From positions 1 to 27,126 of the forward strand of contig CAVKHV010000017.1 of NCBI GenBank assembly GCA_963656085.1: DNA of 27,126 nucleotides. The letters run 5' to 3'. The translations under genes were made by a program, and so were the position numbers. The stretch's first letter is position 1; every line of letters starts with the position of its first letter. Shown here piece after piece: positions 9,057 through 17,908 of the stretch. This stretch comes from CAVALG01 sp963656085. Lineage in GTDB: Bacteria > Bacillota > Clostridia > Oscillospirales > Acutalibacteraceae. Below the pieces are notes generated by a model that worked only from the letters and a program-made list of their open reading frames with translations, made no database searches and was not told where the DNA came from.

Positions 9057-9521
9057 TTACAGGTAAAGGTTGCTGCTTTCAAGTTCGTCAAGCACAAGAT
9101 CACCCACTAAATCGACATTGAAAGGTGTTATTATAAAGGTGCTGGCTGCCACCCTTTTGATCTGCCCGTTATTTGCATAGGCGACGCCGCTTAAAAAGTC
9201 CACAAGGCGGCGCGTTGTTTCTTTGTTGGCAGATTCAAGATTAAGGACAACCGTACGCTTATTATTCAAATGATCCGCTATTGAAGGCGCGTCTTCATAT
9301 CTTTCGGGTTTAACAAGGACAACCTGAAGTTGAGTCGTTGCACTTATATTAACGTACTTGTTGCGTTTTTCTTCGGGGAACGGAGTAGCCTGCGCGGATT
9401 CTTTCTTCGGCTTCTTTTCCTCCGTGTTATATACGACCTCTTCCTCGTTATTGTCAAACTCGTCATCATAATAATCCTCGCTTGAAGTTACCAGGTCTTT
9501 TATCTTATCCATAAATCCCAT
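9057..9521 (-). CDS. sepF: Cell division protein SepF
   Basis: Membrane-associated partner that bundles FtsZ filaments at the division site. The 154-residue protein begins with a short amphipathic segment (MGFMDKIKDLV) that would bind membrane, then an acidic low-complexity linker (about 14-55). The compact SepF domain follows at about 66-150, with the conserved pattern RYEDAPSIADHL, the VVLNLE strand and DFLSG. Length and order match the family. The ATG has GAAGGGAG upstream. It lies 52 bases after yggS and 61 before divIVA. Confidence 0.95.
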   Translation of the reverse strand: MGFMDKIKDLVTSSEDYYDDEFDNNEEEVVYNTEEKKPKKESAQATPFPEEKRNKYVNISATTQLQVVLVKPERYEDAPSIADHLNNKRTVVLNLESANKETTRRLVDFLSGVAYANNGQIKRVAASTFIITPFNVDLVGDLVLDELESSNLYL

Positions 9522-9573
9522 TTTAAAGTTCTCCCTTCAAATTTAAATGATATGCAAATTAAGATACACAAAA

Positions 9574-10281
9574 TTATTTATACGCCCGTTTGCCGAAAAG
9601 CGCCGTTCCTATCCTGACGATATTTGCGCCCTCTTCTATTGCAACGGCGTAATCATCGGACATACCCATTGAAAGATAGTCCATAAAGATATTATCCGAT
9701 TTTTTTGCCCCAATGTCAATAAACAGTTTGTACATTTCGGAAAAATATTTACGATTTTCCTCACTTTTTTCGCAAATCGGAGGTATTGCCATTAATCCGC
9801 GCACTCTTAAATTGCGCAATTTGGAAATTTCATACAGTTTAGATTCGATTTCGGTCTTGCCGAAACCCGACTTGCTTTCCTCGTTACCGATATTGATTTC
9901 AAGCAGCACATCGGTGATAATACCGTGTTTTTCGGACTGTTTTGATATTTCGGCGGCAAGTTTCAGCGAATGCACGGATTCTATCATTTCGGTTTTTCCT
10001 ATTATATCCTTAACCTTGTTGGTTTGCAAGTGGCCGATAAAGTGCCTGTGAGCGTCGGAAGAAATCTCGTCATTTTTAGACAAAAACTCCTGCACGCGAT
10101 TTTCGCCGATATATTTTATCCCGTTTGCGATTGCGAAATTTATAAGTTCCGCGGGAACGGTTTTTGTGGCGGCAAGCAGGGTTATATCGTTCGGTTTTCT
10201 TCCCGACGCGGCCGCCGATGCGGCGATATTTTCGGTTATCTCACTGTAATTATTTAAAAAATCATATTCTCTTTCGGTCAT
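9574..10281 (-). CDS. yggS: YggS/YlmE-family pyridoxal phosphate homeostasis protein
   Basis: Small PLP-binding TIM-barrel protein (COG0325) involved in vitamin B6 and amino-acid homeostasis, without a known catalytic reaction. The 235-residue length is typical. The PLP lysine is K40 in LLAATKT. Other landmarks are YIGENRVQE, HFIGHLQTNKVK and the C-terminal SMGMSDDYAVAIEEGANIVRIGTALFG, which binds the cofactor phosphate in relatives. It is the Firmicutes ylmE, standing directly before sepF as usual. The ATG lies 24 bases after the HlyD-like gene. Confidence 0.95.
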   Translation of the reverse strand: MTEREYDFLNNYSEITENIAASAAASGRKPNDITLLAATKTVPAELINFAIANGIKYIGENRVQEFLSKNDEISSDAHRHFIGHLQTNKVKDIIGKTEMIESVHSLKLAAEISKQSEKHGIITDVLLEINIGNEESKSGFGKTEIESKLYEISKLRNLRVRGLMAIPPICEKSEENRKYFSEMYKLFIDIGAKKSDNIFMDYLSMGMSDDYAVAIEEGANIVRIGTALFGKRAYK

Positions 10282-10305
10282 ATTACAACGCCTCTTTTAC
10301 ATTTT

Positions 10306-11517
10306 TCAGTCTACCGATTTTCCGTCATAAAGATTTTTGCCTTTAACAATGGCTTCGTCATACAGTTTAAGGCGGTTTTTGCCCTCGGTCTGCTTTTCGC
10401 AGATTGAAAATGACGTGCCTGCGTAAAGGACTTTAACCTCCCTGAAACGGACTTCCTGCCCCACAAGGACATAAACACCTTTTTTACCGTCCTTCATTCT
10501 TATTGCCTTGCTGTTTACGCGCAGTCCGGAATAACTTTTACTTACTATCTTGAAGGACATTTTCCTTACCCCGGCAAGTTCGCTGTTCATATTTTCGCAG
10601 GAAAATATAACTGCCGCGTCGCCGCTCTCGCCGCGGTTTATTTTTTCAAGTTTAGCCGACATTGATGCGGCGGAGGACAATGCGGTATTAATCTTGTATG
10701 TTTTGCCCTCCTCCATGGAAATTGCTTTATCGAGCGGCAGTGCGGCGGCTATGTACCACTTATAGTCCGAAACCACCTTGCCTATATACTCTCCGTTTTC
10801 GGCTGACGGTTCAAGAGAATTTATTTTATCAGCGTCAAATTCCGAAAGATCGCTGAGGTCGGCGGCGTTTTCATAACCGTCGGTTCCGGCGATAAAGTAT
10901 CCGCTTACGGGCGAAACTACGCTGCCGACAGTCTTGGCGGCGCCCGCCTCCAGCGACTGTTTCTCCGAAGTAAGCGAAGCAATAACGGCGGAATAATCGG
11001 ACTCGTCCCCCAATACTATGTGCTTGCGGTTCATATTATCCGCAAGCGATGCGGCAGCGTCGCCCGCGTCACCCATATATCCGTTCTGCGTCGCTTTAAG
11101 CAGCGATATAAGATCCCTTGAAATAGTATCGTTAAGCAGGTCAAGATCGCTCGCATTGAAGGAATTGTAACTTTGTGATTTCTGAAGAACGGCTATTTGT
11201 TTGTTTATTTCCGCCAACCGCCTGTTTGCGTCCGCCGCAGACGGGTCGGCATAAATATCGGCTATGGCGCCGCCTTTTGCCACCCTTTCGCCCTGACCCA
11301 CGCGGAATGCAAGCGTGCCGGACGACTCGCTTTTTATAAGCGTTTCGTTACGCAAAACTATCCCTGTGGTTTCAAAACCGTCGTCAAAAGAATACGCCAT
11401 AACGTTTTCGGTGCTGAAGGGCGCAACTATGCTTGAATAAAACTGTGCGACAATGAATATTGCAAAGATTACAATAACTGCCCATTTAAAAAAGTTAGCA
11501 ACCGAAAAATTGTGCAA
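10306..11517 (-). CDS. HlyD-like membrane-anchored adaptor protein of unknown partner
   Basis: A 403-residue protein with one N-terminal membrane helix (about 11-33). An extracytoplasmic region then carries a lipoyl/biotinyl-type half motif (about 60-90, including SSGTLAFRVGQGERVAKG), a helical hairpin (about 95-190), and a second half motif (VVSPVSGYFI). This is the membrane-fusion-protein layout seen in HlyD/efflux adaptors. No transporter gene is next to it, so an efflux role is unsupported. The likely start is TTG at 11515-11517, placing the first 23 bases inside the end of miaA; the next in-frame Met falls after the membrane helix. Being coupled to yggS-sepF-divIVA suggests an envelope or division role, which is inference. 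Confidence 0.75.
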   Translation of the reverse strand: MHNFSVANFFKWAVIVIFAIFIVAQFYSSIVAPFSTENVMAYSFDDGFETTGIVLRNETLIKSESSGTLAFRVGQGERVAKGGAIADIYADPSAADANRRLAEINKQIAVLQKSQSYNSFNASDLDLLNDTISRDLISLLKATQNGYMGDAGDAAASLADNMNRKHIVLGDESDYSAVIASLTSEKQSLEAGAAKTVGSVVSPVSGYFIAGTDGYENAADLSDLSEFDADKINSLEPSAENGEYIGKVVSDYKWYIAAALPLDKAISMEEGKTYKINTALSSAASMSAKLEKINRGESGDAAVIFSCENMNSELAGVRKMSFKIVSKSYSGLRVNSKAIRMKDGKKGVYVLVGQEVRFREVKVLYAGTSFSICEKQTEGKNRLKLYDEAIVKGKNLYDGKSVD

Positions 11518-12454
11518 AGTTCTCGCCCCCGTTTTGCGTTATTATTTCATATGCGGCGGCAGCCGTATTGCTGCACTTATCTGCCGCTATCCAGTTTATA
11601 TCCTTATTTTTATTAAACCAGGTCATCTGCCTTTTGGAATACTGTCTTGTGCTGACAACAAGCCGCTCAAGGCATTCGTCAAGGGTTTTTTCGCCTTTAA
11701 AGTACGGGTATAATTCCTTATGTCCTATTGCCTGTGACGCGGTATCACCGAACGGTGACATATATGACCTTCGCGCCTCCTCAACCAAGCCGTTTTTTAC
11801 CATATTTTTTACCCGCTGTTCTATTCTGTTCCATAAAATCAGCCTGTCATCAAACCGCAGACCTATAAATATCGGCGAGTACGGCGAAGTCGGGGGAACC
11901 GACCGAGCGTCAAGTTCCGATTTAGTGACGCCGTGAAGTTCAAATATCTCTATCGCTCTTATTATACGTTTGCGGTCGGACGGGGAGATCCGCTTTGCGG
12001 AGATCGGGTCTGTTTTGCAAAGGTAACCGTAAAGTTCGGCAAGACCTTTTTCGTCCGCCTTGCGTTCCAGTTTGCGTCTTACGTCGCCGGTATCGCTTTC
12101 GGAGGAAAAATCCGTGCCGCTTATAAGACTGTCAACATAAAGTCCGGTTCCGCCGGCTAAAACAGGCAATTTCCCCCTTTTATAAATATCGGCGATTATC
12201 CGCCCCGCCGCCTTAACATAATCCGCAACGGTGAACCGTGAAGTCGGCAAAACACAGCCGATCATATGATGCGGAATGTTACCGATCTCCTCGGCTGTCG
12301 GTGCGGCGGAGGCTATTTCCATACCTTTATATATCTGCATAGAATCGGCGGATACTACCTCTCCCCCGAATTTTTCGGCAATATGCAATGCAAGTTGGGT
12401 TTTTCCCGAAGCGGTAGGACCCACAACAACGACGACCGGTATTTTACACATCAC
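11495..12454 (-). CDS. miaA: tRNA dimethylallyltransferase
   Basis: Transfers a dimethylallyl group to N6 of A37 in tRNAs reading UNN codons, making the i6A that MiaB (21672-23075) then methylthiolates. The 319-residue protein has the P-loop GPTASGKT (12-19), the SADSMQIYKGMEI motif and GGTGLYVDSLISG, all diagnostic. The junction with mutL reads GTGATG. Translation can start at GTG 12454 (4-base overlap with the mutL stop) or at the next codon, ATG 12451; GGGAG lies at suitable distance from either. The mutL-miaA pairing is common across bacteria. Confidence 0.96.
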   Translation of the reverse strand: MMCKIPVVVVVGPTASGKTQLALHIAEKFGGEVVSADSMQIYKGMEIASAAPTAEEIGNIPHHMIGCVLPTSRFTVADYVKAAGRIIADIYKRGKLPVLAGGTGLYVDSLISGTDFSSESDTGDVRRKLERKADEKGLAELYGYLCKTDPISAKRISPSDRKRIIRAIEIFELHGVTKSELDARSVPPTSPYSPIFIGLRFDDRLILWNRIEQRVKNMVKNGLVEEARRSYMSPFGDTASQAIGHKELYPYFKGEKTLDECLERLVVSTRQYSKRQMTWFNKNKDINWIAADKCSNTAAAAYEIITQNGGENFAQFFGC

Positions 12455-14595
12455 TGTATTCTCCCGAACTGTTTTTCAATATCGCGGCGTGTAAGTTCAA
12501 TTGCTACCGGTCTGCCGTGCGGACAGTACATAATGCTTTTATCCGAAAGAACCTGCTTTGCAAAGGCGGCAAGTTCCTGCGGCGAATTGATATTGCCGGC
12601 TTTAACGGCGGCACGGCATGCTACGCTGTGGTACACCCATTCGGTCTTTCGGTCGGTAATCGTGCGGCGTGACATTATGTTCCCGATTATTTCGCCCATA
12701 GTCATACCTATATCGGTATCGGCAAGAATTGACGGAACAGAACGTACTATAATGCTGCTTTCGCCGAACTCCTCAATTTCAAAGCCTGTTTTTTCAAGTT
12801 CGGGTTGCCATTCGCACACGGCGGCAAACTCCTCTTTTGTAAGCTGCATAGCATACGGCACAAGCAGCAGCTGCGGTTCCGGTTTTTGCATAACCATAAG
12901 GCGGTTGAATATCATTCTCTCGTGGGCGGCGTGCTTGTCTATAAGAAATAAACTGTCGCCCGAACGGACTATGAGATAGGTTCTGAAAGCCTCACCCAAA
13001 TACTCGATGTCGATATCGCTGACGGTGCTTTTGCACAATGCATCACCGTTTTCGGATTTTTCCGCAGTTTCCGCAGCATCCGTATTTTCCGCTGCATCAC
13101 GGGCAAAGGCGGCAGACGCTGTATCGCCGGAACATTCAGCCATTTTTGCCGTTAACACGTCATTTTTAAAGTTATCCGGTACGTCGCTTGCAACGTCTGC
13201 AATCTTTTTTCGTATTGCGTCGGAAATATGCGGCGCATGAACATAAATAGTATCGCCGATTTCGGCGCCGTCCGGGCAACAGTCGTCAAAACGGACTATA
13301 TCCGCAACCTCGCGCGCATTTGCAAATCCTTCTTTTGCGGCAGCCATAACCTTGGTATACTCGGCTGCCCCCGCGGTTTCGCGGCGCGGCACATCTTTCG
13401 ACGGTGCAGAGCGTTCGGCAGTTCCGTAATGTTCGGCAGACGGTTTAGGCGCTGCCTGCGCGGCTGCCGAAGCCGCCGCAAAAACATCGGAATGTTCCGG
13501 CGTACGGTCTGCCGTGTGCGCCGTTTCATTCATCTGCATCTGGCGGTATTCTTCCGCATTCATTCGGTTGGAAGAAATGCGGCTTATATCTGCTTTTTTC
13601 CTTATATCGCCGCTTGCTATCGCATTTTTGGCGGCAAAATAGACCGTTTCCCAAATCACCTTATCATCCGAAAATCGCACCTCGGTCTTGGCGGGATGAA
13701 CATTAACATCCACCGCGCCGTAAGGCACGGTAAGAAACAGAACCGCGGCAGGAAATCTGCCCACCATAACCGAATTCTGGTAGGCTCTGTCAAGCGCGGC
13801 TATAACGGTTTTTGAAAAAACATACCTGCCGTTTAAAAATACAAATATACCGTTTTTGTTGTTTCTGCAGGCGGAAGGTCGACTTATGAAACCCGAAACC
13901 TTTATATTGCCTATTTCGCCCTCGGCAGGTATGAGCGACGACGCATAATCCTTTCCGCACACGGCATAAACCGTGTTTTTGAGGTCGCCGTCACCCGTTG
14001 TTTGCATAACGCATTTACCCTCTTTAATAAATCGGAAAGCAATTTCGGGGTGGGACAGCGCTATTTTATCAATAACCGCTGCAACGGTGGTTCCCTCCCA
14101 GGCGTCTTTTTTTAAAAATTTCATTCTTGCCGGAGTATTGTAAAAAAGGTCGCGTACAATTATAGTTGTACCCTTGGGGCAGCCTGCATCCTCTTTTAAA
14201 ATGACTTCGCCGCCCTCGGCTTGATATCTTGTTCCGATATCCCTGCCCTCGGCGCAGGTAAGCATTTCAACGCGCGAAACGGCGCTGATTGAGGCAAGAG
14301 CCTCACCCCTGAAACCGAGCGTCATAATATTATTAAGGTCGTCCTCTGACGATATTTTACTTGTAGCGTGGCGCAAAAATGCCGTTTCAACATCTTCCGG
14401 CTGTATTCCGCATCCGTCATCGGTCACGCGCATAAAACTCACGCCGCCGCGCTTTATTTCAACAGTAATTCGTTTAGCGCCTGCATCTATTGAATTTTCA
14501 ACAAGTTCCTTTATGGCAGAAGCAGGGCGTTCCACAACCTCGCCTGCGGCGATAAGTTCGGCAGTATGTTTATTAAGGACTTTGATTTTTGGCAT
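12451..14595 (-). CDS. mutL: DNA mismatch repair protein MutL
   Basis: GHKL ATPase that couples MutS mismatch recognition to strand removal. The 714-residue protein has an N-terminal ATPase with GEVVERPASAIKELVENSIDAG, DDGCGI and GFRGEALASI. A long, Ala/Glu-rich linker (about 330-530) precedes a C-terminal dimerisation/endonuclease domain with CPHGRP near the end. The usual endonuclease motif DQHA(x)2E(x)4E reads DKHAAHERMIFN at 553-564: the Gln is Lys and the last Glu is Asn. Whether nicking activity survives is unclear. The ATG is preceded by GGTGAG. It lies 89 bases after the unknown membrane-protein gene. Confidence 0.97.
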   Translation of the reverse strand: MPKIKVLNKHTAELIAAGEVVERPASAIKELVENSIDAGAKRITVEIKRGGVSFMRVTDDGCGIQPEDVETAFLRHATSKISSEDDLNNIMTLGFRGEALASISAVSRVEMLTCAEGRDIGTRYQAEGGEVILKEDAGCPKGTTIIVRDLFYNTPARMKFLKKDAWEGTTVAAVIDKIALSHPEIAFRFIKEGKCVMQTTGDGDLKNTVYAVCGKDYASSLIPAEGEIGNIKVSGFISRPSACRNNKNGIFVFLNGRYVFSKTVIAALDRAYQNSVMVGRFPAAVLFLTVPYGAVDVNVHPAKTEVRFSDDKVIWETVYFAAKNAIASGDIRKKADISRISSNRMNAEEYRQMQMNETAHTADRTPEHSDVFAAASAAAQAAPKPSAEHYGTAERSAPSKDVPRRETAGAAEYTKVMAAAKEGFANAREVADIVRFDDCCPDGAEIGDTIYVHAPHISDAIRKKIADVASDVPDNFKNDVLTAKMAECSGDTASAAFARDAAENTDAAETAEKSENGDALCKSTVSDIDIEYLGEAFRTYLIVRSGDSLFLIDKHAAHERMIFNRLMVMQKPEPQLLLVPYAMQLTKEEFAAVCEWQPELEKTGFEIEEFGESSIIVRSVPSILADTDIGMTMGEIIGNIMSRRTITDRKTEWVYHSVACRAAVKAGNINSPQELAAFAKQVLSDKSIMYCPHGRPVAIELTRRDIEKQFGRIQ

Positions 14596-14636
14596 TTTCT
14601 CACCACCGTTAAATTTTTTGCAGTTCGGATTTATTT

Positions 14637-14697
14637 TCGCTTGCCTAGTGTGGCAGGACTCGAACCTGCCGCGGTTTCGCTCGCCTAACCGTCTGCA
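14637..14697 (-). other. tRNA 3'-half-like fragment (T-arm plus hairpin)
   Basis: On the minus strand, the bases GCAGGTTCGAGTCCTGC form a perfect T-arm: a 5-base stem (6 with the flanking G-C) closing the loop TTCGAGT, which matches the TTCRANY consensus. Directly upstream CGGTT and AACCG can pair like a long variable arm. After the T-arm come CACACTA and then GGCA rather than NCCA. No matching 5' acceptor strand, D-arm or clear anticodon arm lies within 100 bases upstream. So it is not a complete tRNA gene. It overlaps the stop of the upstream open frame and ends about 45 bases before mutL. Confidence 0.45.
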
Positions 14698-15167
14698 TTT
14701 TCACTGAAAGCCGTAAGGACGGCGTTTTTCATATCATCCTTTACGGTTTTAAAGGGTATTCCGTTATCCCCGAAGATTATATAAAGCAGCGAAAACGCCG
14801 CTACAGCGGCAGGCGCTATCCAAAAAAGTCCTGCCTTGAATGTGCTTGAAATAAGGCAAAACAGGGTAAGCAAAACGCCTGCAGCGAAGCATATAATCCC
14901 GGCGCAGCGCGCCGCCGCAATTCTTTTCAGGTCAAACGCAGTAAAGAATTCCAAGCGGCAGGTGTTTTGGTCAACACGCGGTTTAATCTGCGCCACAACC
15001 ACCCTTTGAGCGTTGCCGCGCAACGGTACAAGCACCGTTTGTTTACCGCATTTAATCACGCGGTAACCTGAAAACCCGCCGAGTATCTCTGCCGCCGTAT
15101 CTTTCGGGTAGGGGAGTATTATTTTTTCTTTTTTGCCGAATTTCAGATATCTGCCTGCCACTCTCAT
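14685..15167 (-). CDS. Small two-helix membrane protein of unknown function
   Basis: I do not recognise this 160-residue protein. It has a basic N-terminal soluble part of about 85 residues (rich in Lys/Arg and beta-prone) and two adjacent hydrophobic helices (about 88-108 and 112-132). A short tail follows. A clear AGAGGGA lies 5 bases before the ATG, and it follows mutS by 17 bases, so it is very likely translated. It sits between mutS and mutL, which are usually neighbours. The soluble part has the feel of a small bacterial PH-like domain, but I cannot show that. The last codons and stop fall within the tRNA-like fragment, so the original C-terminus may have differed. Confidence 0.7.
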   Translation of the reverse strand: MRVAGRYLKFGKKEKIILPYPKDTAAEILGGFSGYRVIKCGKQTVLVPLRGNAQRVVVAQIKPRVDQNTCRLEFFTAFDLKRIAAARCAGIICFAAGVLLTLFCLISSTFKAGLFWIAPAAVAAFSLLYIIFGDNGIPFKTVKDDMKNAVLTAFSENADG

Positions 15168-15184
15168 ATTAATCCCTCTTTAAA

Positions 15185-17788
15185 TTAAGACTCGCGCGCC
15201 TTGTTTACCAATTCATATAACTTTGACATTGCCTCGATCGGCGTTAAGGTGTTTACATCAATAGCCTTTATCTCCTCCGCCAACATATCGTTTGCACTGT
15301 TCACAAATGACAGCTGTGCAGAGCCCCGACCTTTGGCAGGGTGCGCTGCCTGACGTTCCGATATTGACCCGTCGCAGTTTTCCATACCCGAAAGTATGGT
15401 TTTTGCGCGCGCAATGACATCGTCCGGAATACCGGAAAGTTTTGCAACTTCAATACCGTAACTCTCGTCCGCGCCGCCGCGCACGATCCTGCGTAAAAAC
15501 GTTATATCGTCACCGCGTTTTTTGACGGCGATATTGTAATTCTTAACGCCGTCAAGTTCGTCCTCAAGTGCGGTAAGTTCGTGGTAATGGGTTGCAAAGA
15601 GCGTCTTTGCGCCGATCTTTTCGGGCGAGCAGACATATTCAAGCACTGCACGCGCTATGCTCATACCGTCGTAGGTTGAAGTTCCGCGACCGATCTCATC
15701 CAGAATTATAAGGCTGTCACTTGTTGCATTGCAAAGTATATATGCAACCTCGCTCATTTCCACCATAAAGGTCGAGCGGCCTGTTGACAGGTCGTCGGAC
15801 GCGCCGACGCGGGTAAAAATACTGTCAACTATCGGAAGTGAAGCGGATGAAGCGGGAACAAACGAGCCTATCTGAGCCAAAAGCGCTATAAGCGCCACCT
15901 GCCGCATATAGGTTGATTTACCCGCCATATTCGGTCCGGTTATTATTGCGCAGCGGTCGGCATTTTTATCAAGATATGTGTCATTCGGCACAAAAGGCGC
16001 CTTGGTCATAAGTTCAACAACGGGGTGCCTTCCGTCCTTTATATCGATAATGCCGCTGTCGTTCATAATCGGTCTGCAATATCCGTTAGATACCGCGACA
16101 TTCGCCAACGAGCAAAGCACATCGCAAAGAGCCACAGCGCTTGCCGACTGCTTTATGCGGTTAAGTTGCTCGGATGTTCTTTTGCGAATATCGCAAAAAA
16201 TTTCATATTCAAGGCGCACACGGCGTTCCTTGTTGCCGAGCATTCTTGATTCAAGGTCTTTAAGTTCTTCGGTAATATATCTTTCGCTGTTAGCAACCGT
16301 GCTTTTTCTTATGTACCTTTCCGGCACTTTATCCGAATTTGATTTAAGCACCTCAATATAATATCCGATTACTTTATTGTAACGGATTTTGAGGTTTTTA
16401 ATACCGGTGAGTTCACGCTCGCGTTCTTCAAGTGCGGCAACGCCGCCCGCGCCGCTTGAATAATCGTTGCCCAGCAAGTCAAGTTCGCTGTTATATCCCT
16501 CTTTTATCATTCCGCCCTCGCGAACCGAAAAAGGCGGCGAGTCCACAATTGCCGCGTCTATCATTTCGGCAACGTCATAAAGCGGGTCAAGTTCTTCATA
16601 TGTATTTGCAAGCAGTTCGCAGGACGCAGCCGCAAGCAGATTTTTAAGCGGCGGCAGGCGTCTGAGAGTATTACACAAATTACGAAGTTCCCTTGCGCCC
16701 GCAGTACCGAAAACTATTCGGGTCATAAGCCTTTCAATATCATTTATCCCCGTAAGCCCGTCGCGCAGTTCGGAGAGCAGAATATTGTTGAGCGTAAGTT
16801 CTTCAACCGCATCGTGGCGGCGGCAAATGCTCTCTTTATCGGTCAAAGGATGTTCGATCCAGCTGCGGATAAGTCTGCGCCCCGGCGCCGTTCTTGTTTT
16901 ATCCAAAACCCACAGAAGCGATCCGCGTTTTCCGCCGTCGCGCATGGAAGCCACCAATTCCAGGTTTCTTACCGCACTGGAATCAAGCTGCATCTGACCG
17001 CTGTCTGCATATATATCTACCGAACGTATGCACTCAAGTCCGCCCATTTGGGTACGGCGCAAATATATAAGCGCGGCTGCAACGGCACGCTTTACGGGAT
17101 ACGGTGCGGAAAGAATCTCGGTTGCCGCATCACCCGCAAACTGTCTTTTTAAAATTGCGTCGGTTTCCGATTCGCCGCCCGCAAAACAATCCTCGGTATT
17201 TAAAGTAAGGCAACAGTTTATATCGTCGCAAAACGGCTTTACAAGTCCGGTATCAAGGTTGGTTATTAATTCGCTCGGTCGATAGCGAACGAATTCATTT
17301 TTAAGGGATTTTGCCGTATCGCCCTGCAAAAGCGACGCTTCGGCGGTTCCGGTGGAAACATCGACAAAGGCGACGCCGCAGCTTTCACCGTCCGAATAAA
17401 CAGCCGCCAGATAGTTGTTTTTGGACTCGTCCAGCATACTGTCCTCAATAACCGTTCCGGGCGTTATTATACGGACGATATCACGGTTTACTATACCTTT
17501 GGCGGTTGCCGGGTCCTCCGTTTGTTCGCAAATCGCAACGCGATAACCTTTTTCTATAAGCCTTGCGATATACGCCTCGCAGCTGTGGTACGGGACGCCG
17601 CACATCGGCGCGCGTTCCTCTAATCCGCAGTCCCTGCCCGTCAGGGTAAGGTCAAGTTCAGCCGACGCGGTTTTAGCGTCGTCAAAAAACATTTCATAAA
17701 AATCACCGAGTCGGAAAAAAAGTATACAATCTTCATACTTTTCTTTTATTTGCATATATTGCCGCATCATCGGCGAAAGTCCTGCCAT
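15185..17788 (-). CDS. mutS: DNA mismatch repair protein MutS
   Basis: Recognises mispaired bases and small loops. The 867-residue protein begins with the mismatch-binding domain, with the Phe-x-Glu motif at F30-Y31-E32 (LGDFYEMF). It continues through connector, lever and clamp domains to the ABC-type ATPase. That has Walker A GPNMAGKST at 618-626, Walker B LIILDEIGRGTSTYDG, and FATHYHEL. Length and motifs fit MutS1 rather than MutS2, which lacks the mismatch domain and carries a Smr tail. The ATG has AAAGGGG 8 bases upstream. A terminator-like hairpin separates it from the ylbF-type gene. Confidence 0.98.
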   Translation of the reverse strand: MAGLSPMMRQYMQIKEKYEDCILFFRLGDFYEMFFDDAKTASAELDLTLTGRDCGLEERAPMCGVPYHSCEAYIARLIEKGYRVAICEQTEDPATAKGIVNRDIVRIITPGTVIEDSMLDESKNNYLAAVYSDGESCGVAFVDVSTGTAEASLLQGDTAKSLKNEFVRYRPSELITNLDTGLVKPFCDDINCCLTLNTEDCFAGGESETDAILKRQFAGDAATEILSAPYPVKRAVAAALIYLRRTQMGGLECIRSVDIYADSGQMQLDSSAVRNLELVASMRDGGKRGSLLWVLDKTRTAPGRRLIRSWIEHPLTDKESICRRHDAVEELTLNNILLSELRDGLTGINDIERLMTRIVFGTAGARELRNLCNTLRRLPPLKNLLAAASCELLANTYEELDPLYDVAEMIDAAIVDSPPFSVREGGMIKEGYNSELDLLGNDYSSGAGGVAALEERERELTGIKNLKIRYNKVIGYYIEVLKSNSDKVPERYIRKSTVANSERYITEELKDLESRMLGNKERRVRLEYEIFCDIRKRTSEQLNRIKQSASAVALCDVLCSLANVAVSNGYCRPIMNDSGIIDIKDGRHPVVELMTKAPFVPNDTYLDKNADRCAIITGPNMAGKSTYMRQVALIALLAQIGSFVPASSASLPIVDSIFTRVGASDDLSTGRSTFMVEMSEVAYILCNATSDSLIILDEIGRGTSTYDGMSIARAVLEYVCSPEKIGAKTLFATHYHELTALEDELDGVKNYNIAVKKRGDDITFLRRIVRGGADESYGIEVAKLSGIPDDVIARAKTILSGMENCDGSISERQAAHPAKGRGSAQLSFVNSANDMLAEEIKAIDVNTLTPIEAMSKLYELVNKARES

Positions 17789-17869
17789 TTTAAAAACCCC
17801 TTTAGGAGAATAGATCGGTAATTGACCGAGTTTAATTCGGTTAAACGGTAAAATTGAAAATTAATAAAT

Positions 17870-17908
17870 ATCCGTAACCGCCGCAGCTGCGGCATTTCGG
17901 TTACGGAT
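17870..17908 (-). terminator. Strong inverted repeat after the ylbF-family gene
   Basis: A perfect 11-base stem (ATCCGTAACCG at 17870-17880, complement at 17898-17908) encloses a second GC palindrome, CCGCAGCTGCGG. On the minus strand the structure is followed by an AT-rich tail (ATATTTATTAATTTTC). It begins about 24 bases past the gene's stop. It reads as an intrinsic terminator or attenuator between this gene and mutS, although the tail is interrupted by A residues. Confidence 0.6.

Noticed and set aside
10306..11517. Adaptor of a drug-efflux or type I secretion system
   Set aside because: No ABC, RND or outer-membrane partner gene occurs anywhere in the window, so only the general fold is claimed.
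14645..14675. T-arm hairpin read as a Rho-independent terminator after the unknown gene
   Set aside because: No T run follows on the minus strand, and the loop matches the tRNA T-loop consensus instead.
14637..14740. Complete tRNA gene, for example with GAA or a Sec-type anticodon
   Set aside because: A loop reading GTGAAAA can be drawn near 14695-14705, but its stem is imperfect, and no D-arm or 5' acceptor strand complementary to CACACTA is found upstream.
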